From NCBI GenBank assembly GCA_017853245.1, contig JAFMJY010000013.1, positions 1 to 36,087 of the forward strand: a stretch of DNA of 36,087 nt, given 5' to 3'. A model generated the notes under the pieces. It had not been told where the DNA came from. It did not search any database and saw nothing but the letters and a program-made list of their open reading frames with translations. Made by a program: the position numbers and the translations under genes. The stretch's first letter is position 1. Each line of letters starts with the position of its first letter. Source of the stretch: Burkholderiales bacterium. GTDB lineage: Bacteria > Pseudomonadota > Gammaproteobacteria > Burkholderiales > Usitatibacteraceae. This document shows, in pieces, positions 1 to 9,391 of the stretch.

Positions 1-1526
<1,526 letters not shown>

Positions 1527-1556
1527 TTCGCCCCACCCGGCGAATCGCTGCACCGG

Positions 1557-1590
1557 AAAGGCCCGCTTTGGCGGGCCTTTTCTTTTTCTT
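1557..1590 (+). terminator. Rho-independent terminator of groEL
   Basis: A perfect 10-bp stem, AAAGGCCCGC paired with GCGGGCCTTT around a TTTG loop, is followed by a T-rich tail (TCTTTTTCTT). It starts 30 bases after the groEL stop codon, so it should end the groESL transcript. Confidence 0.93.
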
Positions 1591-1657
1591 TGCTGACATC
1601 CGCCGCGACTGCGCACCCGATCGCGCGGCAACTCAAGAACCCCCAAGAGGATTCACC

Positions 1658-1797
1658 CTGAAGATCTCGCGGGTACGTGGGCCAAGCAGGGGGGCGGGCC
1701 AGGAGGCGAGCCGCGTGCGCAGCTCGGTGCCTACGTGCGCGCTGAGACGGAGAAGTGGGGCAAGGTTGCGCGTGACCTGAACGTCACGGTCGACTGA
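1658..1797 (+). pseudogene. Internally deleted Bug/TctC-type binding-protein remnant
   Basis: Both ends of a Bug-family gene seem to be present with the middle missing. An AAGAGG ribosome-binding sequence at 1645-1650 sits seven bases before CTG AAG ATC TCG CGG (LKISR). That looks like the usual MKISR-type start with ATG changed to CTG. In another frame, bases 1720-1797 encode QLGAYVRAETEKWGKVARDL and then NVTVD plus a stop, which closely resembles the C-terminus of tripartite tricarboxylate transporter binding proteins (FAxFxRAExxKWxKVxK). Intact Bug genes are about 970 bp; this one is 140 bp. The match is by eye, so the C-terminal part is fairly secure and the N-terminal part is an inference. 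The rest of the 1527-1828 gap holds only the groEL terminator. Confidence 0.55.
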
Positions 1798-1828
1798 GTC
1801 GTCCAGCCTCGGGGGCTTTGCGTTCCGG

Positions 1829-2176
1829 CTAGACCGCCAGCAACTCGACCTCGAACCTGAGCGTTGCATTCGGTGGGATCACGCCACCGGCGCCGTAGGC
1901 GCCGTACCCCAAGTGGGGCGGGATGATCAGCACGCGCGTGCCGCCGACTTGCATACCCTGCACGCCCTCGTCCCAGCCGCCGATCACTTCGCCACCACCA
2001 AGGCGGAAGGCGAAGGGCTGGCCCCGGTCCTTGCTGGAATCAAACTTGCGGCCCTGCTGGCCGTCCTGCCAGAGCCAGCCTGTGTAATGGACGCTTACGC
2101 GCTGGCCGGCGGCGGCTGTGGCGCCGCTCCCCGGAGTGGTGTCTTCGTATTGGAGACCGGAAGCGGTCGTGATCAT
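1829..2176 (-). CDS. FKBP-type peptidyl-prolyl cis-trans isomerase
   Basis: A single-domain FKBP of 115 residues that should catalyse prolyl cis-trans isomerisation in protein folding. It has no signal peptide, so it is probably cytoplasmic. Visible family motifs, in order, are SVHYTGWL, KFDSSKDRGQPFAFRLG, EVIGGWDEGVQGMQVGG, the LGYGAYG loop and the closing strand IPPNATLRFEVELLAV. These include the aromatic and Asp residues that line the FK506/proline pocket. The start is set by AAGGAG eight bases upstream of ATG; a longer open frame runs upstream but overlaps the neighbour. The gene follows the DUF349 gene on the same strand by 47 bases, so the two may be co-transcribed. Length and composition match the small single-domain FKBPs of Neisseria and other betaproteobacteria. 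Confidence 0.93.
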   Translation of the reverse strand: MITTASGLQYEDTTPGSGATAAAGQRVSVHYTGWLWQDGQQGRKFDSSKDRGQPFAFRLGGGEVIGGWDEGVQGMQVGGTRVLIIPPHLGYGAYGAGGVIPPNATLRFEVELLAV

Positions 2177-2223
2177 CGAGCAATTCTCCTTGTAATCAAA
2201 GCGTTCAATGCGACCGGCGCCGG

Positions 2224-4881
2224 TTACCGGGAGGCGGCCCCCATGGCGGCGAAGACGCGGTCGCGGCGCTCGGCATCGCGGCCAGCGAGCGGTCCCGGCC
2301 TCGCGCACCAGTCGACCACCTTCTCGGCCTTGGCGCCCGCGTCCGGGCTGCTGCCGCCGAAACGCTCCTTCAGCATCTTCACCTGCAGCGCCAGTCGCTG
2401 AGATTGCAGCTCCGCCGGGCTGTCGAGACCGAGCGTCATCTCCAAAGACAGCAACGCTTCGGCGCGCGCTGCGGTTCCCTGCGCGATGGCGCTTCGCGGG
2501 GCCTCGGCATCGGCCTCCCCGCGCAGCACCGACAAGGCCGCGTCGCGCCGGGAGGTGAGCTTTTTCTCCCAGGCCGCAGGCAATTCCGGCAGCGACGCCC
2601 ACGCGCTTTCGTGCTCGCCTGCATCGTCGCTGCCAGCGCCTGAGGACACCAGCGCCTCCAGCGCTTCGCAGAGCCGGTTTTTTCCAGCGAGTGTGGACCA
2701 CACGGCGGCTTCACGCGCCTTCGCCTTCGCGCGCAGCGCATCGTCCACGGCGCTCTTCGCCCGCCGGAAGCGGTTCTCGATCCCCTTCAACGCGGGATCC
2801 GAGCCGCGAGCGGCAGCGCGCCATTTGCTCTCAAGCTCGGCCAGCTCGCGCCGGACGGTCTTGTCATCCTTCTCGGTTGCTCGGGCGAGCTGCTCGGTAG
2901 CGGCACAGACATCGTCCAGCGCCTTGCGGCCCTCCTGCTTCTTCTCGTCTACTTCCTTGCGCTTGGCGTTACGCGCCTCGAACAGCGCATCGCAGGCGGC
3001 GCGGAATTGCTCCCACAGCGCGCGCTCGTCTTTCTGCAGGATGGGAGAGGCCTTGGCCTCCACCTGCCAGCGCGCTTGCAGCGCCTTCACTTTCGACGGG
3101 AGGTCGCGGTCGTTGGCATTTGCGGCAAGCGCCTGGGCTTCGGCGATGAGTGCGGCACGGCCCGATTTCGATTGCTCACGCGCTCCGGCGAGCGCCTGCC
3201 GCACCGGCCCCACTGCCTCACGAAACTGCGCGTCGAGCTTCTTCCACTGTGCGGGGTCGACGCTGCCGAGCCCGCCCTCCCGCCAGTGGCGATCGGTTTC
3301 GCGAAGCCACTTCTCGGCTGCGCGCCAATCGGGCGGATCGCCCGGGAAGGTCGCGGCCTTCGCGGCCGCGTCGGCGATGAAGGCCTCGCGCTGCGTGCGT
3401 GCTGCCTTGCGCTGCGCGGCCTGTTCGGCAAAGTGCCGGGCTGCGGGCGCGTAGGCCTTTTCGCACGCGCCGTTGAAGCGCTCCCAGAGCGACTTCGGCA
3501 CCCCGGGTTGCTGCTGGTCGAGCGCCTTCCATTCGTCGCGCAACTTCTTCACCTCGGCTGCCGCCTGGGCGGGGCCAGGCGCGGCGGCAAGCAGTGCTTC
3601 GGCACGCTCACACAGCTGGACGCGTGCCGTCTGTTGGCCGAACGCCGCCCAGCGTTCGAGCTCCCCCAATTGCTGGCCGATGCGTCCCATGCGCTGAAGC
3701 GACGGCTTCGGCAACACGCCAGCCGACGGCTTGAGCGCCTTCATCTCGTCGACCGCGGACCGGGCCGCAGCGACGTGCCCGCCGGCGAGCGCCTCCTCTG
3801 CGGCGAGCAGCAGTGCGTGTATTCGCCCCCGGGCGCCGGAGACTTCCTTTTCAGCCGACTGCACCTGCGCGAGGCGCCGCTGCTCGACCACCACGAGCGC
3901 GCCCTCGAATCGACGCGTGAGCGCAGGCGTTCGCACACCGCGATCCAGCGCCTGCCATCGCTCCGGAAGCTGGGCGTTGTCCACCGACGTGCCGTCGGCC
4001 AGCAGTTCGGCCTCGCGCACGAGCGCCTCCGCTACCGACAGGGCGGCGAGCTCGCGCTCCCAATTCGCCAGGCGCACGGCGGCGCTTTCGAGGCTCGCGA
4101 CACTGGCCGATTCGCCGGCGGCTGATGCCTCCTCGCGAAGCGCGACGAGTTGGGCCCGCAGCGCGTCGAGGCCCTCGCGCGTTTCCGGCGGCGCCAGGGC
4201 TGCCATCCAATCCTGCACACGCCGGGCAGCCTTGCTTTTCGCCAGTTGCTCGGCCTGCTCACGATCGAAACGGGCTTGCAGCGCGATGCGCGCGGCCTCC
4301 AGCCGTGAGAGCCGCGCAGCGTCGCCCGAAAGGTCGAGTGCCTGCCACCGGCGGTTCAGCTCCACCACGGCCGAGAGAATGGCGCCGGGCTGCGCGGCGA
4401 GGCCCTCGAGGGCGGTGAGGATTTCATCAGCCTGCGCCTCTTGGCCTGCGCGCCCTTTGAGGGCGAGGAGGCGCTGCTTGGCGAGGCGAGCGACACCCCG
4501 GTCACGGCCTTGCGCATCGTCGGCCAGGCGCTCGAGCAGGCGTTCGGCGTGAACGCGCTCCGCGGCTGCATGCCGGGTATCCGCGTGCTCGGCGTGCAGG
4601 GCCACGTCGGCCAAGGCCGCCTCGTCGCCCATGGCCGTCACGGCAGCCAGCCTGCGTGCGCCGTCGGCGGCGCTCATGGCGACTTTGGCGCGGATCGCGT
4701 CAGGGCAATCTGCGCCTGCCAGGAAATCGCCTGCGAGGGCGGCTTCTGCGGCAGTCGCCAGTTGCTCGACCAGCGCATCGCGCAGGCCATCGCGTGCCGT
4801 GGCATCGGCAGCCCGCCACGCGGCAATGACGGCGGCAAGGTCGGGTGCGGATTCGGAGCGGGAAAATAAGGAAATCGGCAT
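2224..4881 (-). CDS. DUF349 domain-containing coiled-coil protein
   Basis: An 885-residue, Ala/Glu/Arg-rich, almost entirely helical protein with no signal peptide or membrane segment. The second half carries repeated DUF349 units, each built around a W-x-x-L/A helix followed by a basic-acidic helix. Examples are LRDEWKALDQQQPGVPKSLW, LQARWQVEAKASPILQKDER and LESKWRAAARGSDPALKGIE. The N-terminal half has HEAT-like or helical-repeat segments rich in Ala and His. The biochemical role of DUF349 proteins of this size in betaproteobacteria is not established. The start at MPISLFSRSES is chosen because it begins the conserved-looking part; no strong ribosome-binding site is visible, and an ATG 25 codons further upstream is possible. 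The small FKBP gene lies downstream on the same strand. Confidence 0.85.
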   Translation of the reverse strand: MPISLFSRSESAPDLAAVIAAWRAADATARDGLRDALVEQLATAAEAALAGDFLAGADCPDAIRAKVAMSAADGARRLAAVTAMGDEAALADVALHAEHADTRHAAAERVHAERLLERLADDAQGRDRGVARLAKQRLLALKGRAGQEAQADEILTALEGLAAQPGAILSAVVELNRRWQALDLSGDAARLSRLEAARIALQARFDREQAEQLAKSKAARRVQDWMAALAPPETREGLDALRAQLVALREEASAAGESASVASLESAAVRLANWERELAALSVAEALVREAELLADGTSVDNAQLPERWQALDRGVRTPALTRRFEGALVVVEQRRLAQVQSAEKEVSGARGRIHALLLAAEEALAGGHVAAARSAVDEMKALKPSAGVLPKPSLQRMGRIGQQLGELERWAAFGQQTARVQLCERAEALLAAAPGPAQAAAEVKKLRDEWKALDQQQPGVPKSLWERFNGACEKAYAPAARHFAEQAAQRKAARTQREAFIADAAAKAATFPGDPPDWRAAEKWLRETDRHWREGGLGSVDPAQWKKLDAQFREAVGPVRQALAGAREQSKSGRAALIAEAQALAANANDRDLPSKVKALQARWQVEAKASPILQKDERALWEQFRAACDALFEARNAKRKEVDEKKQEGRKALDDVCAATEQLARATEKDDKTVRRELAELESKWRAAARGSDPALKGIENRFRRAKSAVDDALRAKAKAREAAVWSTLAGKNRLCEALEALVSSGAGSDDAGEHESAWASLPELPAAWEKKLTSRRDAALSVLRGEADAEAPRSAIAQGTAARAEALLSLEMTLGLDSPAELQSQRLALQVKMLKERFGGSSPDAGAKAEKVVDWCARPGPLAGRDAERRDRVFAAMGAASR

Positions 4882-4969
4882 GGGCGGCGCTCGGCGTCGG
4901 CAGCCTGGATGCGCTGCCCTGCAGGCATGATAATCCGGCGCCCCTCGCTGCCCCAAGCCGCGCGCGCAG

Positions 4970-4999
4970 TTGTCGCGGGCATCCCGTTGCCGCTATGCT
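4970..4999 (+). promoter_or_regulatory. Candidate sigma-70 promoter of the dipeptidase operon
   Basis: TTGTCG (4970-4975) and TATGCT (4994-4999) are separated by 18 bases and end 26 bases before the ATG at 5026. Each hexamer matches consensus at four of six positions. The site lies in a 144-base gap between divergent genes. A second GATAAT at 4929-4934 has no good -35 partner. Confidence 0.35.
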
Positions 5000-5025
5000 T
5001 CGGACTCCCGACGAAGGAAGGAAAC

Positions 5026-6036
5026 ATGAGCCCCGAAGCCAAGCGCATTCTGGACGACGCCATCGTGGTCGACACCCTGGGCGGCGCGGTCGTGCACCCC
5101 ACGCCGCACATGCCCCCGGGCGAAACGTACGAGGGCAACATGGTGAAGTGGGGCTGGAATGTCCTGCACGGCTGCCTGGTCTCGGAGCCCTCCTACACGC
5201 CCACGTGGGAGCAGATCCAGCGCGCGATCTACGAGAATCTGCTCAACTTCGAGATGAGCCCCGGCGTGCGCCACATCGAATGCGTGGACGACATCTACGC
5301 TGCCAAGAAGAACGGCCAGCTGGGCGTGATCTTCGGCGTGCAGAGCCCGAGCTGCATCGAGCTTCAGCGCGAGCGCATCCGCCTCCTCTACAAGTGGGGC
5401 CTGCGCTCGCTCCAGCTCACCTACATGGAGCGAAACTTCGTGGGTGATGGCTGCCTCGAGCCAGAGAACAAGGGGCTCACCCACTTTGGCATGCAGGTGG
5501 TGCGCGAGTGCAACCGGCTGGGCATTCTCATCGACTGTTCGCACGTGGGTATCCAGACCACCCTCGACGCCGTTCGCGAGTCGAAGAAGCCCATCGTCAT
5601 CTCGCACACGGCAGTTCGGGCCATCACCGAGAACCCGCGATGCGTGACGGACGAGCAGATGAAGGCCGTGGCGGACAAGGGCGGCGCCATCGGCATCACC
5701 ACCTTCTCGCCGTTCATCCGAACCGATCGCCAGCCGACGCTCGAGGATTACCTCGACCATTTCGATTACGCGATCAACCTGATCGGCGAGGACCATGTCA
5801 CCTTCGCCACCGACTGGTTCGACGGCAAGACCAAGGCCAACTGGGCCACGCCGTGGTTTTACCCCGAGGTGACGCAGGGCAAGCAGTACGGCGGCCTGGG
5901 CCTGGTGGGCTTTGCCTCTCGCCCGGAACTGCCCAACGTCGTGGACGGCTTTCTGCGCCGTGGCTACCGGCCCGAGCGCATCAAGAAAATCCTCGGCGAC
6001 AACTTCATCCGTGTTCTCAAGGAGGTGTGGAAATGA
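5026..6036 (+). CDS. Membrane dipeptidase-like protein, peptidase family M19
   Basis: A 336-residue member of the renal-dipeptidase (M19) family, which are TIM-barrel zinc hydrolases cleaving dipeptides, some with a D-residue at the C-terminus. The conserved core is LIDCSHVG (His173), then VISHTAVRAI (His194) 21 residues later, then NPRCVTDEQMKAVADKGG and the C-terminal GDNFIRVLKEVW. The two histidines match the ligands His198 and His219 of the human enzyme. The N-terminal H-x-D is replaced by VVDTLGG, and the segment holding the bridging Glu reads FGVQSP, as in a common bacterial subgroup. Activity on dipeptides is therefore not assured. AAGGAAGGA precedes the ATG. The stop overlaps the next start (ATGA), so it is translationally coupled to the binding protein that follows. 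Confidence 0.85.
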   Translation: MSPEAKRILDDAIVVDTLGGAVVHPTPHMPPGETYEGNMVKWGWNVLHGCLVSEPSYTPTWEQIQRAIYENLLNFEMSPGVRHIECVDDIYAAKKNGQLGVIFGVQSPSCIELQRERIRLLYKWGLRSLQLTYMERNFVGDGCLEPENKGLTHFGMQVVRECNRLGILIDCSHVGIQTTLDAVRESKKPIVISHTAVRAITENPRCVTDEQMKAVADKGGAIGITTFSPFIRTDRQPTLEDYLDHFDYAINLIGEDHVTFATDWFDGKTKANWATPWFYPEVTQGKQYGGLGLVGFASRPELPNVVDGFLRRGYRPERIKKILGDNFIRVLKEVWK

Positions 6037-7004
6037 GCCGTCGCTTCTGTTTGGGCGCCCTCGCGGCGCTTGTGCTGGCATTGCCGGGCTTGGTGTCCGC
6101 GCAGGCGTGGCCTGCCAAGCCGGTGAAGCTCGTCGTGCCGTTCGCGGCGGGAGGCTCCACGGACACGGTGGCGCGCATCCTCAGTGAAAAACTCACCGCT
6201 CGCCTGGGGCAGCCGGTGATCGTCGAGAACCGCGCCGGAGCGGGTGGCTCGATCGGCTCGGATGCGGTGGCGAAAAGCGCGCCGGATGGCTACACGTTCC
6301 TCGTCGGCACCAGCAGCACGATGGCGATCCTGCCCTACCTCTACAACAAGCCGCCCTACGATCCGAACAAGGACTTCGCGCCGGTCACGCTGCTCGGCAC
6401 GGCCGACATCATGGTGGTGGTCAACGCCAACGTGCCCGCCAAGAGCCTCAAGGAGCTCATCGCCTACGCGAAGGCGAACCCCGGCAAGCTCACCTACGCC
6501 TCGGGCGGCAACGGCTCCATTTCGCACCTGCTGGGCGAGTACTTTAAGTCGATGGCAGGCGTGGACCTGCTGCATGTGCCCTACAAGGGCGATGGCCCGG
6601 CGCTCACGGACTTGATCGGCGGCCAGGTGAGCATGATCTTCGGCACGGCCGTTGCGTTCCTCCCGCACGTGAAGTCCGGCAAGCTCGTGGCGCTCGCGGT
6701 CACCAACCCGGCGCGCTCGACGACCCAGAAAGACCTGCCGACCGTTTCGGAAGCGGGCGTGCCCGGCTACGACGCCGTTCAATGGTTTGGGATTGCGGCG
6801 CCGACCGGCACGTCGAAGGACATCACGCAAAAGCTCTACTCGGAGACGGCCGCGATCCTCGCCATGCCTGATGTGCGAAAGCGCTTCACCGAACTGGGCT
6901 TCGACATCGTCGGCAGCAACCCCGATGGATTCGCCCAATTCTTGCGCGCCGAGAACGCCAAGTGGAAGAAGATCGCCGAGATCGCCAAGACGAAGCTGGA
7001 TTGA
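6033..7004 (+). CDS. Bug/TctC-family tripartite tricarboxylate transporter substrate-binding protein
   Basis: A 323-residue periplasmic solute receptor of the Bug family. The N-terminus is a signal peptide (MSRRFCLGALAALVLALPGL, cleavage near VSAQA-W). The diagnostic motifs follow: WPAKPVKLVVPFAAGGSTDT, the cap motif VIVENRAGAGGSIGSDAV, SAPDGYTFLVGTSS, and the central YASGGNGSISHLLGEYF. It ends with the LRAENAKWKKIAEIAKTKLD-type helix. The family binds small carboxylates, including amino acids. The start overlaps the dipeptidase stop as ATGA and has AAGGAGGTG upstream. No TctA or TctB membrane component is nearby, as is common for orphan Bug receptors. Its ligand is probably related to the substrate of the flanking dipeptidase-like and D-amino acid oxidoreductase genes. 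Confidence 0.95.
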   Translation: MSRRFCLGALAALVLALPGLVSAQAWPAKPVKLVVPFAAGGSTDTVARILSEKLTARLGQPVIVENRAGAGGSIGSDAVAKSAPDGYTFLVGTSSTMAILPYLYNKPPYDPNKDFAPVTLLGTADIMVVVNANVPAKSLKELIAYAKANPGKLTYASGGNGSISHLLGEYFKSMAGVDLLHVPYKGDGPALTDLIGGQVSMIFGTAVAFLPHVKSGKLVALAVTNPARSTTQKDLPTVSEAGVPGYDAVQWFGIAAPTGTSKDITQKLYSETAAILAMPDVRKRFTELGFDIVGSNPDGFAQFLRAENAKWKKIAEIAKTKLD

Positions 7005-7026
7005 GGCTGCCCGGAAGGCCATCAGC

Positions 7027-8268
7027 ATGAGCCAGCCGCACGTCGCGGTCATCGGCGCCGGGGTTGTCGGCCTGGCCTGCGCCACGCAATTGCAGCTGCG
7101 CGGCCATCCGGTGACGGTGATCGACCCGCGTCCGCCAGGCGAGCACTGCTCGCTCGGCAACGCCGGGTGCCTGAGCCGCGCTTCCTGCGTGCCGCTGTGC
7201 CTGCCCGGCGTTTGGAAGAAGGTGCCAAGTTACCTGCTGGACCAGAACGGCCCGCTCTCCATTCCGCCTCGCTACTGGGCTCGCATCGCGCCGTGGCTGT
7301 GGCAGTTTCATCGCGCGAGCGCGCCCAGCCGAGTCGAGCGAACGGCAGACGCGTTGCATGCGCTCCTTACGGTCACCATCGACAAGTGGCGGCCACTCGC
7401 GGCGCATGCGGGCGTGCCCGAGTTGATTCGCCAGGAGGGCTACGCGTTCGCCTACGAAAGTGAAGCGGCCTTCCTGGGTGATGCGAGGGGCCGAAGGCTG
7501 CGGGAAGCGCGCGGGGTGAAGATCGAGGTGCTCACGGGCGGTGCCGTGCGCGAATTCGAGCCGGCGCTGTCGCCGTCGATCACGCATCTCGTGTGGCTGC
7601 CGGAGCAGGGCCACGTGCCCAATCCGCTGCGCCTGTCGCAGGCGCTCGCGGCGAGGCTCCAGGCGGGCGGGGCGCAGCTCCTCGCGGCAAAGGCGAGAGG
7701 CTTTCAGCTTGGCGATTCGCGCGTGCGCGCTGTCCAGACGGACGCAGGCCCCGTCGAGTGCGATGCCGTGGTTTTGGCGGCCGGCGCGCATTCGGCGCCG
7801 CTTGCGGCACAGCTGGGTAGCCGCGTGCCGCTTGAGACCGAGCGCGGCTATCACGTGATGCTGGAGAGTCCCACCGTCGTGCCGCGCATTCCGGTGATGT
7901 CGGGCGAGGGCAAGTGGTTTGCTACCCCCATGGAACAGGGCCTGCGCATCGCCGGCACAGTGGAACTCGCGGGCCTGGACGCCGAGCCCGATTACGCGCG
8001 CGCCGATGCGTTGCTGGAGGCGGGCAAGCGCTTTCTGCCAGGCCTGGCGCACGGCAAGGTGACGAAGTGGATGGGCCACCGGCCCTCACTGCCCGATGCG
8101 CTGCCGGTGATCGGACCCGCGCCCACCATTCCCAACGCGTTCTTTGCGTTCGGGCACGGCCACGTCGGCCTCACCGGCGCGCCCGCCACCGCGGAGATCG
8201 TGGCCGACCTTGTCGCGGGCGCCCGGCCCTTCATCGACCTGTCGCCCTACGCCCCGAACCGTTTCTGA
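7027..8268 (+). CDS. FAD-dependent DadA-like D-amino acid dehydrogenase
   Basis: A 413-residue FAD oxidoreductase of the DAO/DadA family, which deaminates D-amino acids to 2-oxo acids. The N-terminal dinucleotide-binding fold HVAVIGAGVVGLACATQL is followed by the GEHCSLGNAGCLS segment typical of DadA proteins (CSxxNAGxxS). Later segments include VVLAAGAHSAPLAAQLGSRV, the ERGYH loop and the C-terminal FAD-contact region WMGHRPSLPDALPVIGPAP followed by FGHGHVGLTGAPAT. It starts 22 bases after the Bug gene. Together with an M19 protein and a Bug receptor it suggests uptake and oxidation of a D-amino acid or a D-residue-containing dipeptide. Sarcosine- or opine-type oxidases are related alternatives, but the CSLGNAG signature favours DadA-like. 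Confidence 0.9.
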   Translation: MSQPHVAVIGAGVVGLACATQLQLRGHPVTVIDPRPPGEHCSLGNAGCLSRASCVPLCLPGVWKKVPSYLLDQNGPLSIPPRYWARIAPWLWQFHRASAPSRVERTADALHALLTVTIDKWRPLAAHAGVPELIRQEGYAFAYESEAAFLGDARGRRLREARGVKIEVLTGGAVREFEPALSPSITHLVWLPEQGHVPNPLRLSQALAARLQAGGAQLLAAKARGFQLGDSRVRAVQTDAGPVECDAVVLAAGAHSAPLAAQLGSRVPLETERGYHVMLESPTVVPRIPVMSGEGKWFATPMEQGLRIAGTVELAGLDAEPDYARADALLEAGKRFLPGLAHGKVTKWMGHRPSLPDALPVIGPAPTIPNAFFAFGHGHVGLTGAPATAEIVADLVAGARPFIDLSPYAPNRF

Positions 8269-8286
8269 GCGGCTGGCGGGTCGTCG

Positions 8287-9219
8287 TCAGACGGGTGTGC
8301 GTGCCCGCCCGGTAGCGAAAAAGTCCGACAGGTTGTCGAGCACCAGCTGCGCCATCGCCTCTCGCGTTTCCTGGGTGGCGCTCGCGATGTGCGGCGTGAG
8401 CACTACGTTGTCGAGCCCGAGCAGCGCTTCGGGCACGCGCGGCTCGTCGACGAACACATCCAGCGCCGCGCCAGCGATGTGGCCTTCACGCAGTGCCGCA
8501 ACAAGTGCAGGCTCGTCGACGACCGACCCACGAGCCACATTGATGAAGTAACCCTTGGGGCCCAGTGCCTCGAGGACGGCAGCCGAGATGAGCCCTCGCG
8601 TGTTCTCGCCGCCAGAGGCCGAGACCAGCAGGAAATCCGACCAGCGGGCGAGCGCCTGGAGGTCCGCCTCGAAGCCGTAGGGCACACCGGGCTTCGGGGC
8701 GCGACCCGTGTAGCGGATATCGAGCGCAAAGGCCTCGGCTCGGCGAGCGGCGGCCTGACCGATGCGACCCAATCCGACGATGCCAAGTCTGCGGCCGGCC
8801 ACGCGCGTGGCAAATGGCCTCGGCCCCTCACGCCACCGGCCCGCGCGCACGAATCGATCGCCCGCGCTCACCCCGCGCGCGACGTCAATCATCAGGGCGA
8901 TGGCAAGGTCTGCAACACATTCCGTCAACACATCGGGCGTGTTGCTCACCACCACGCCGCGGGCTCGGGCTCGCTCGACATCGATATTGTCGTAGCCAAC
9001 ACCGAAGTTGGCGATGATGCGCAACCCTGGCAGGGCGTCCATGATTTCTGCCGTGACAGGTGCCCGCGCGGAAGACGCGATCGCCTCGATCGAGTTGGCG
9101 CAGTCTCCGAGCAGGCGCGTGGCTGCAGGCCCCGCAGAAAGTTTGCGCAGGTCGTATTGCGCCGCGAGCCTTTGTTCGAGGGATGGCATCAGGGCGCCAA
9201 CTTGGAGAAGTGCGGTCAC
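8287..9219 (-). CDS. NAD(P)-dependent D-2-hydroxyacid dehydrogenase
   Basis: A 310-residue member of the D-isomer-specific 2-hydroxyacid dehydrogenase family, which interconverts 2-oxo acids and D-2-hydroxy acids such as glyoxylate/glycolate or hydroxypyruvate/glycerate. The substrate loop FGVGYDNID, the Rossmann motif GIVGLGRIGQ (Gly149-Gly154), and the catalytic triad Arg230 (NVARGS), Glu259 (FVDEP) and His277 (LTPHIAS) are all present. The start is taken as GTG at 9217-9219 because GGAG lies nine bases upstream; the open frame extends further but has no such signal. It converges on the DadA-like gene, 18 bases away, and is transcribed divergently from an AraC-family regulator. The pairing suggests regulated reduction of the oxo acid made by the oxidoreductase. 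That link is inference. Confidence 0.93.
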   Translation of the reverse strand: MTALLQVGALMPSLEQRLAAQYDLRKLSAGPAATRLLGDCANSIEAIASSARAPVTAEIMDALPGLRIIANFGVGYDNIDVERARARGVVVSNTPDVLTECVADLAIALMIDVARGVSAGDRFVRAGRWREGPRPFATRVAGRRLGIVGLGRIGQAAARRAEAFALDIRYTGRAPKPGVPYGFEADLQALARWSDFLLVSASGGENTRGLISAAVLEALGPKGYFINVARGSVVDEPALVAALREGHIAGAALDVFVDEPRVPEALLGLDNVVLTPHIASATQETREAMAQLVLDNLSDFFATGRARTPV

Positions 9220-9292
9220 GGCGTGGCTCCGTAAGCGGGGTGAGTGGCGACTTCGGTCTTGGAAGCGGCCATAGTCCGTGGGTCGCCAGTAA

Positions 9293-9309
9293 ATGGGGGA
9301 AACCCCCAT
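9293..9309. promoter_or_regulatory. Perfect palindrome, candidate operator
   Basis: ATGGGGG, an AAA spacer, then CCCCCAT form a perfect 7-bp inverted repeat. It lies in the 172-base gap between the hydroxyacid dehydrogenase and the divergent AraC-type gene. No T-run follows, so it is more likely a protein-binding site than a terminator. Confidence 0.4.
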
Positions 9310-9350
9310 ATTGTGGAACTAAAGGCGCAATCCACGCAGGGTCTAGCGTG

Positions 9351-9356
9351 TATAAA
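9351..9356 (+). promoter_or_regulatory. Candidate -10 element before the AraC-type gene
   Basis: TATAAA lies 35 bases upstream of the ATG at 9392 in otherwise GC-rich DNA. No convincing -35 hexamer is found at 16 to 18 bases, which could mean activator dependence or that the call is wrong. Confidence 0.3.
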
Positions 9357-9391
9357 ACGCAAATCCTGACGCCATCCCCTCCTCCTGCGCA

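Noticed and set aside
2486-3454. Plus-strand Ser/Arg-rich frame within the DUF349 gene
   Set aside because: Low-complexity antisense of an Ala- and Arg-rich helical protein; no start signal or domain.
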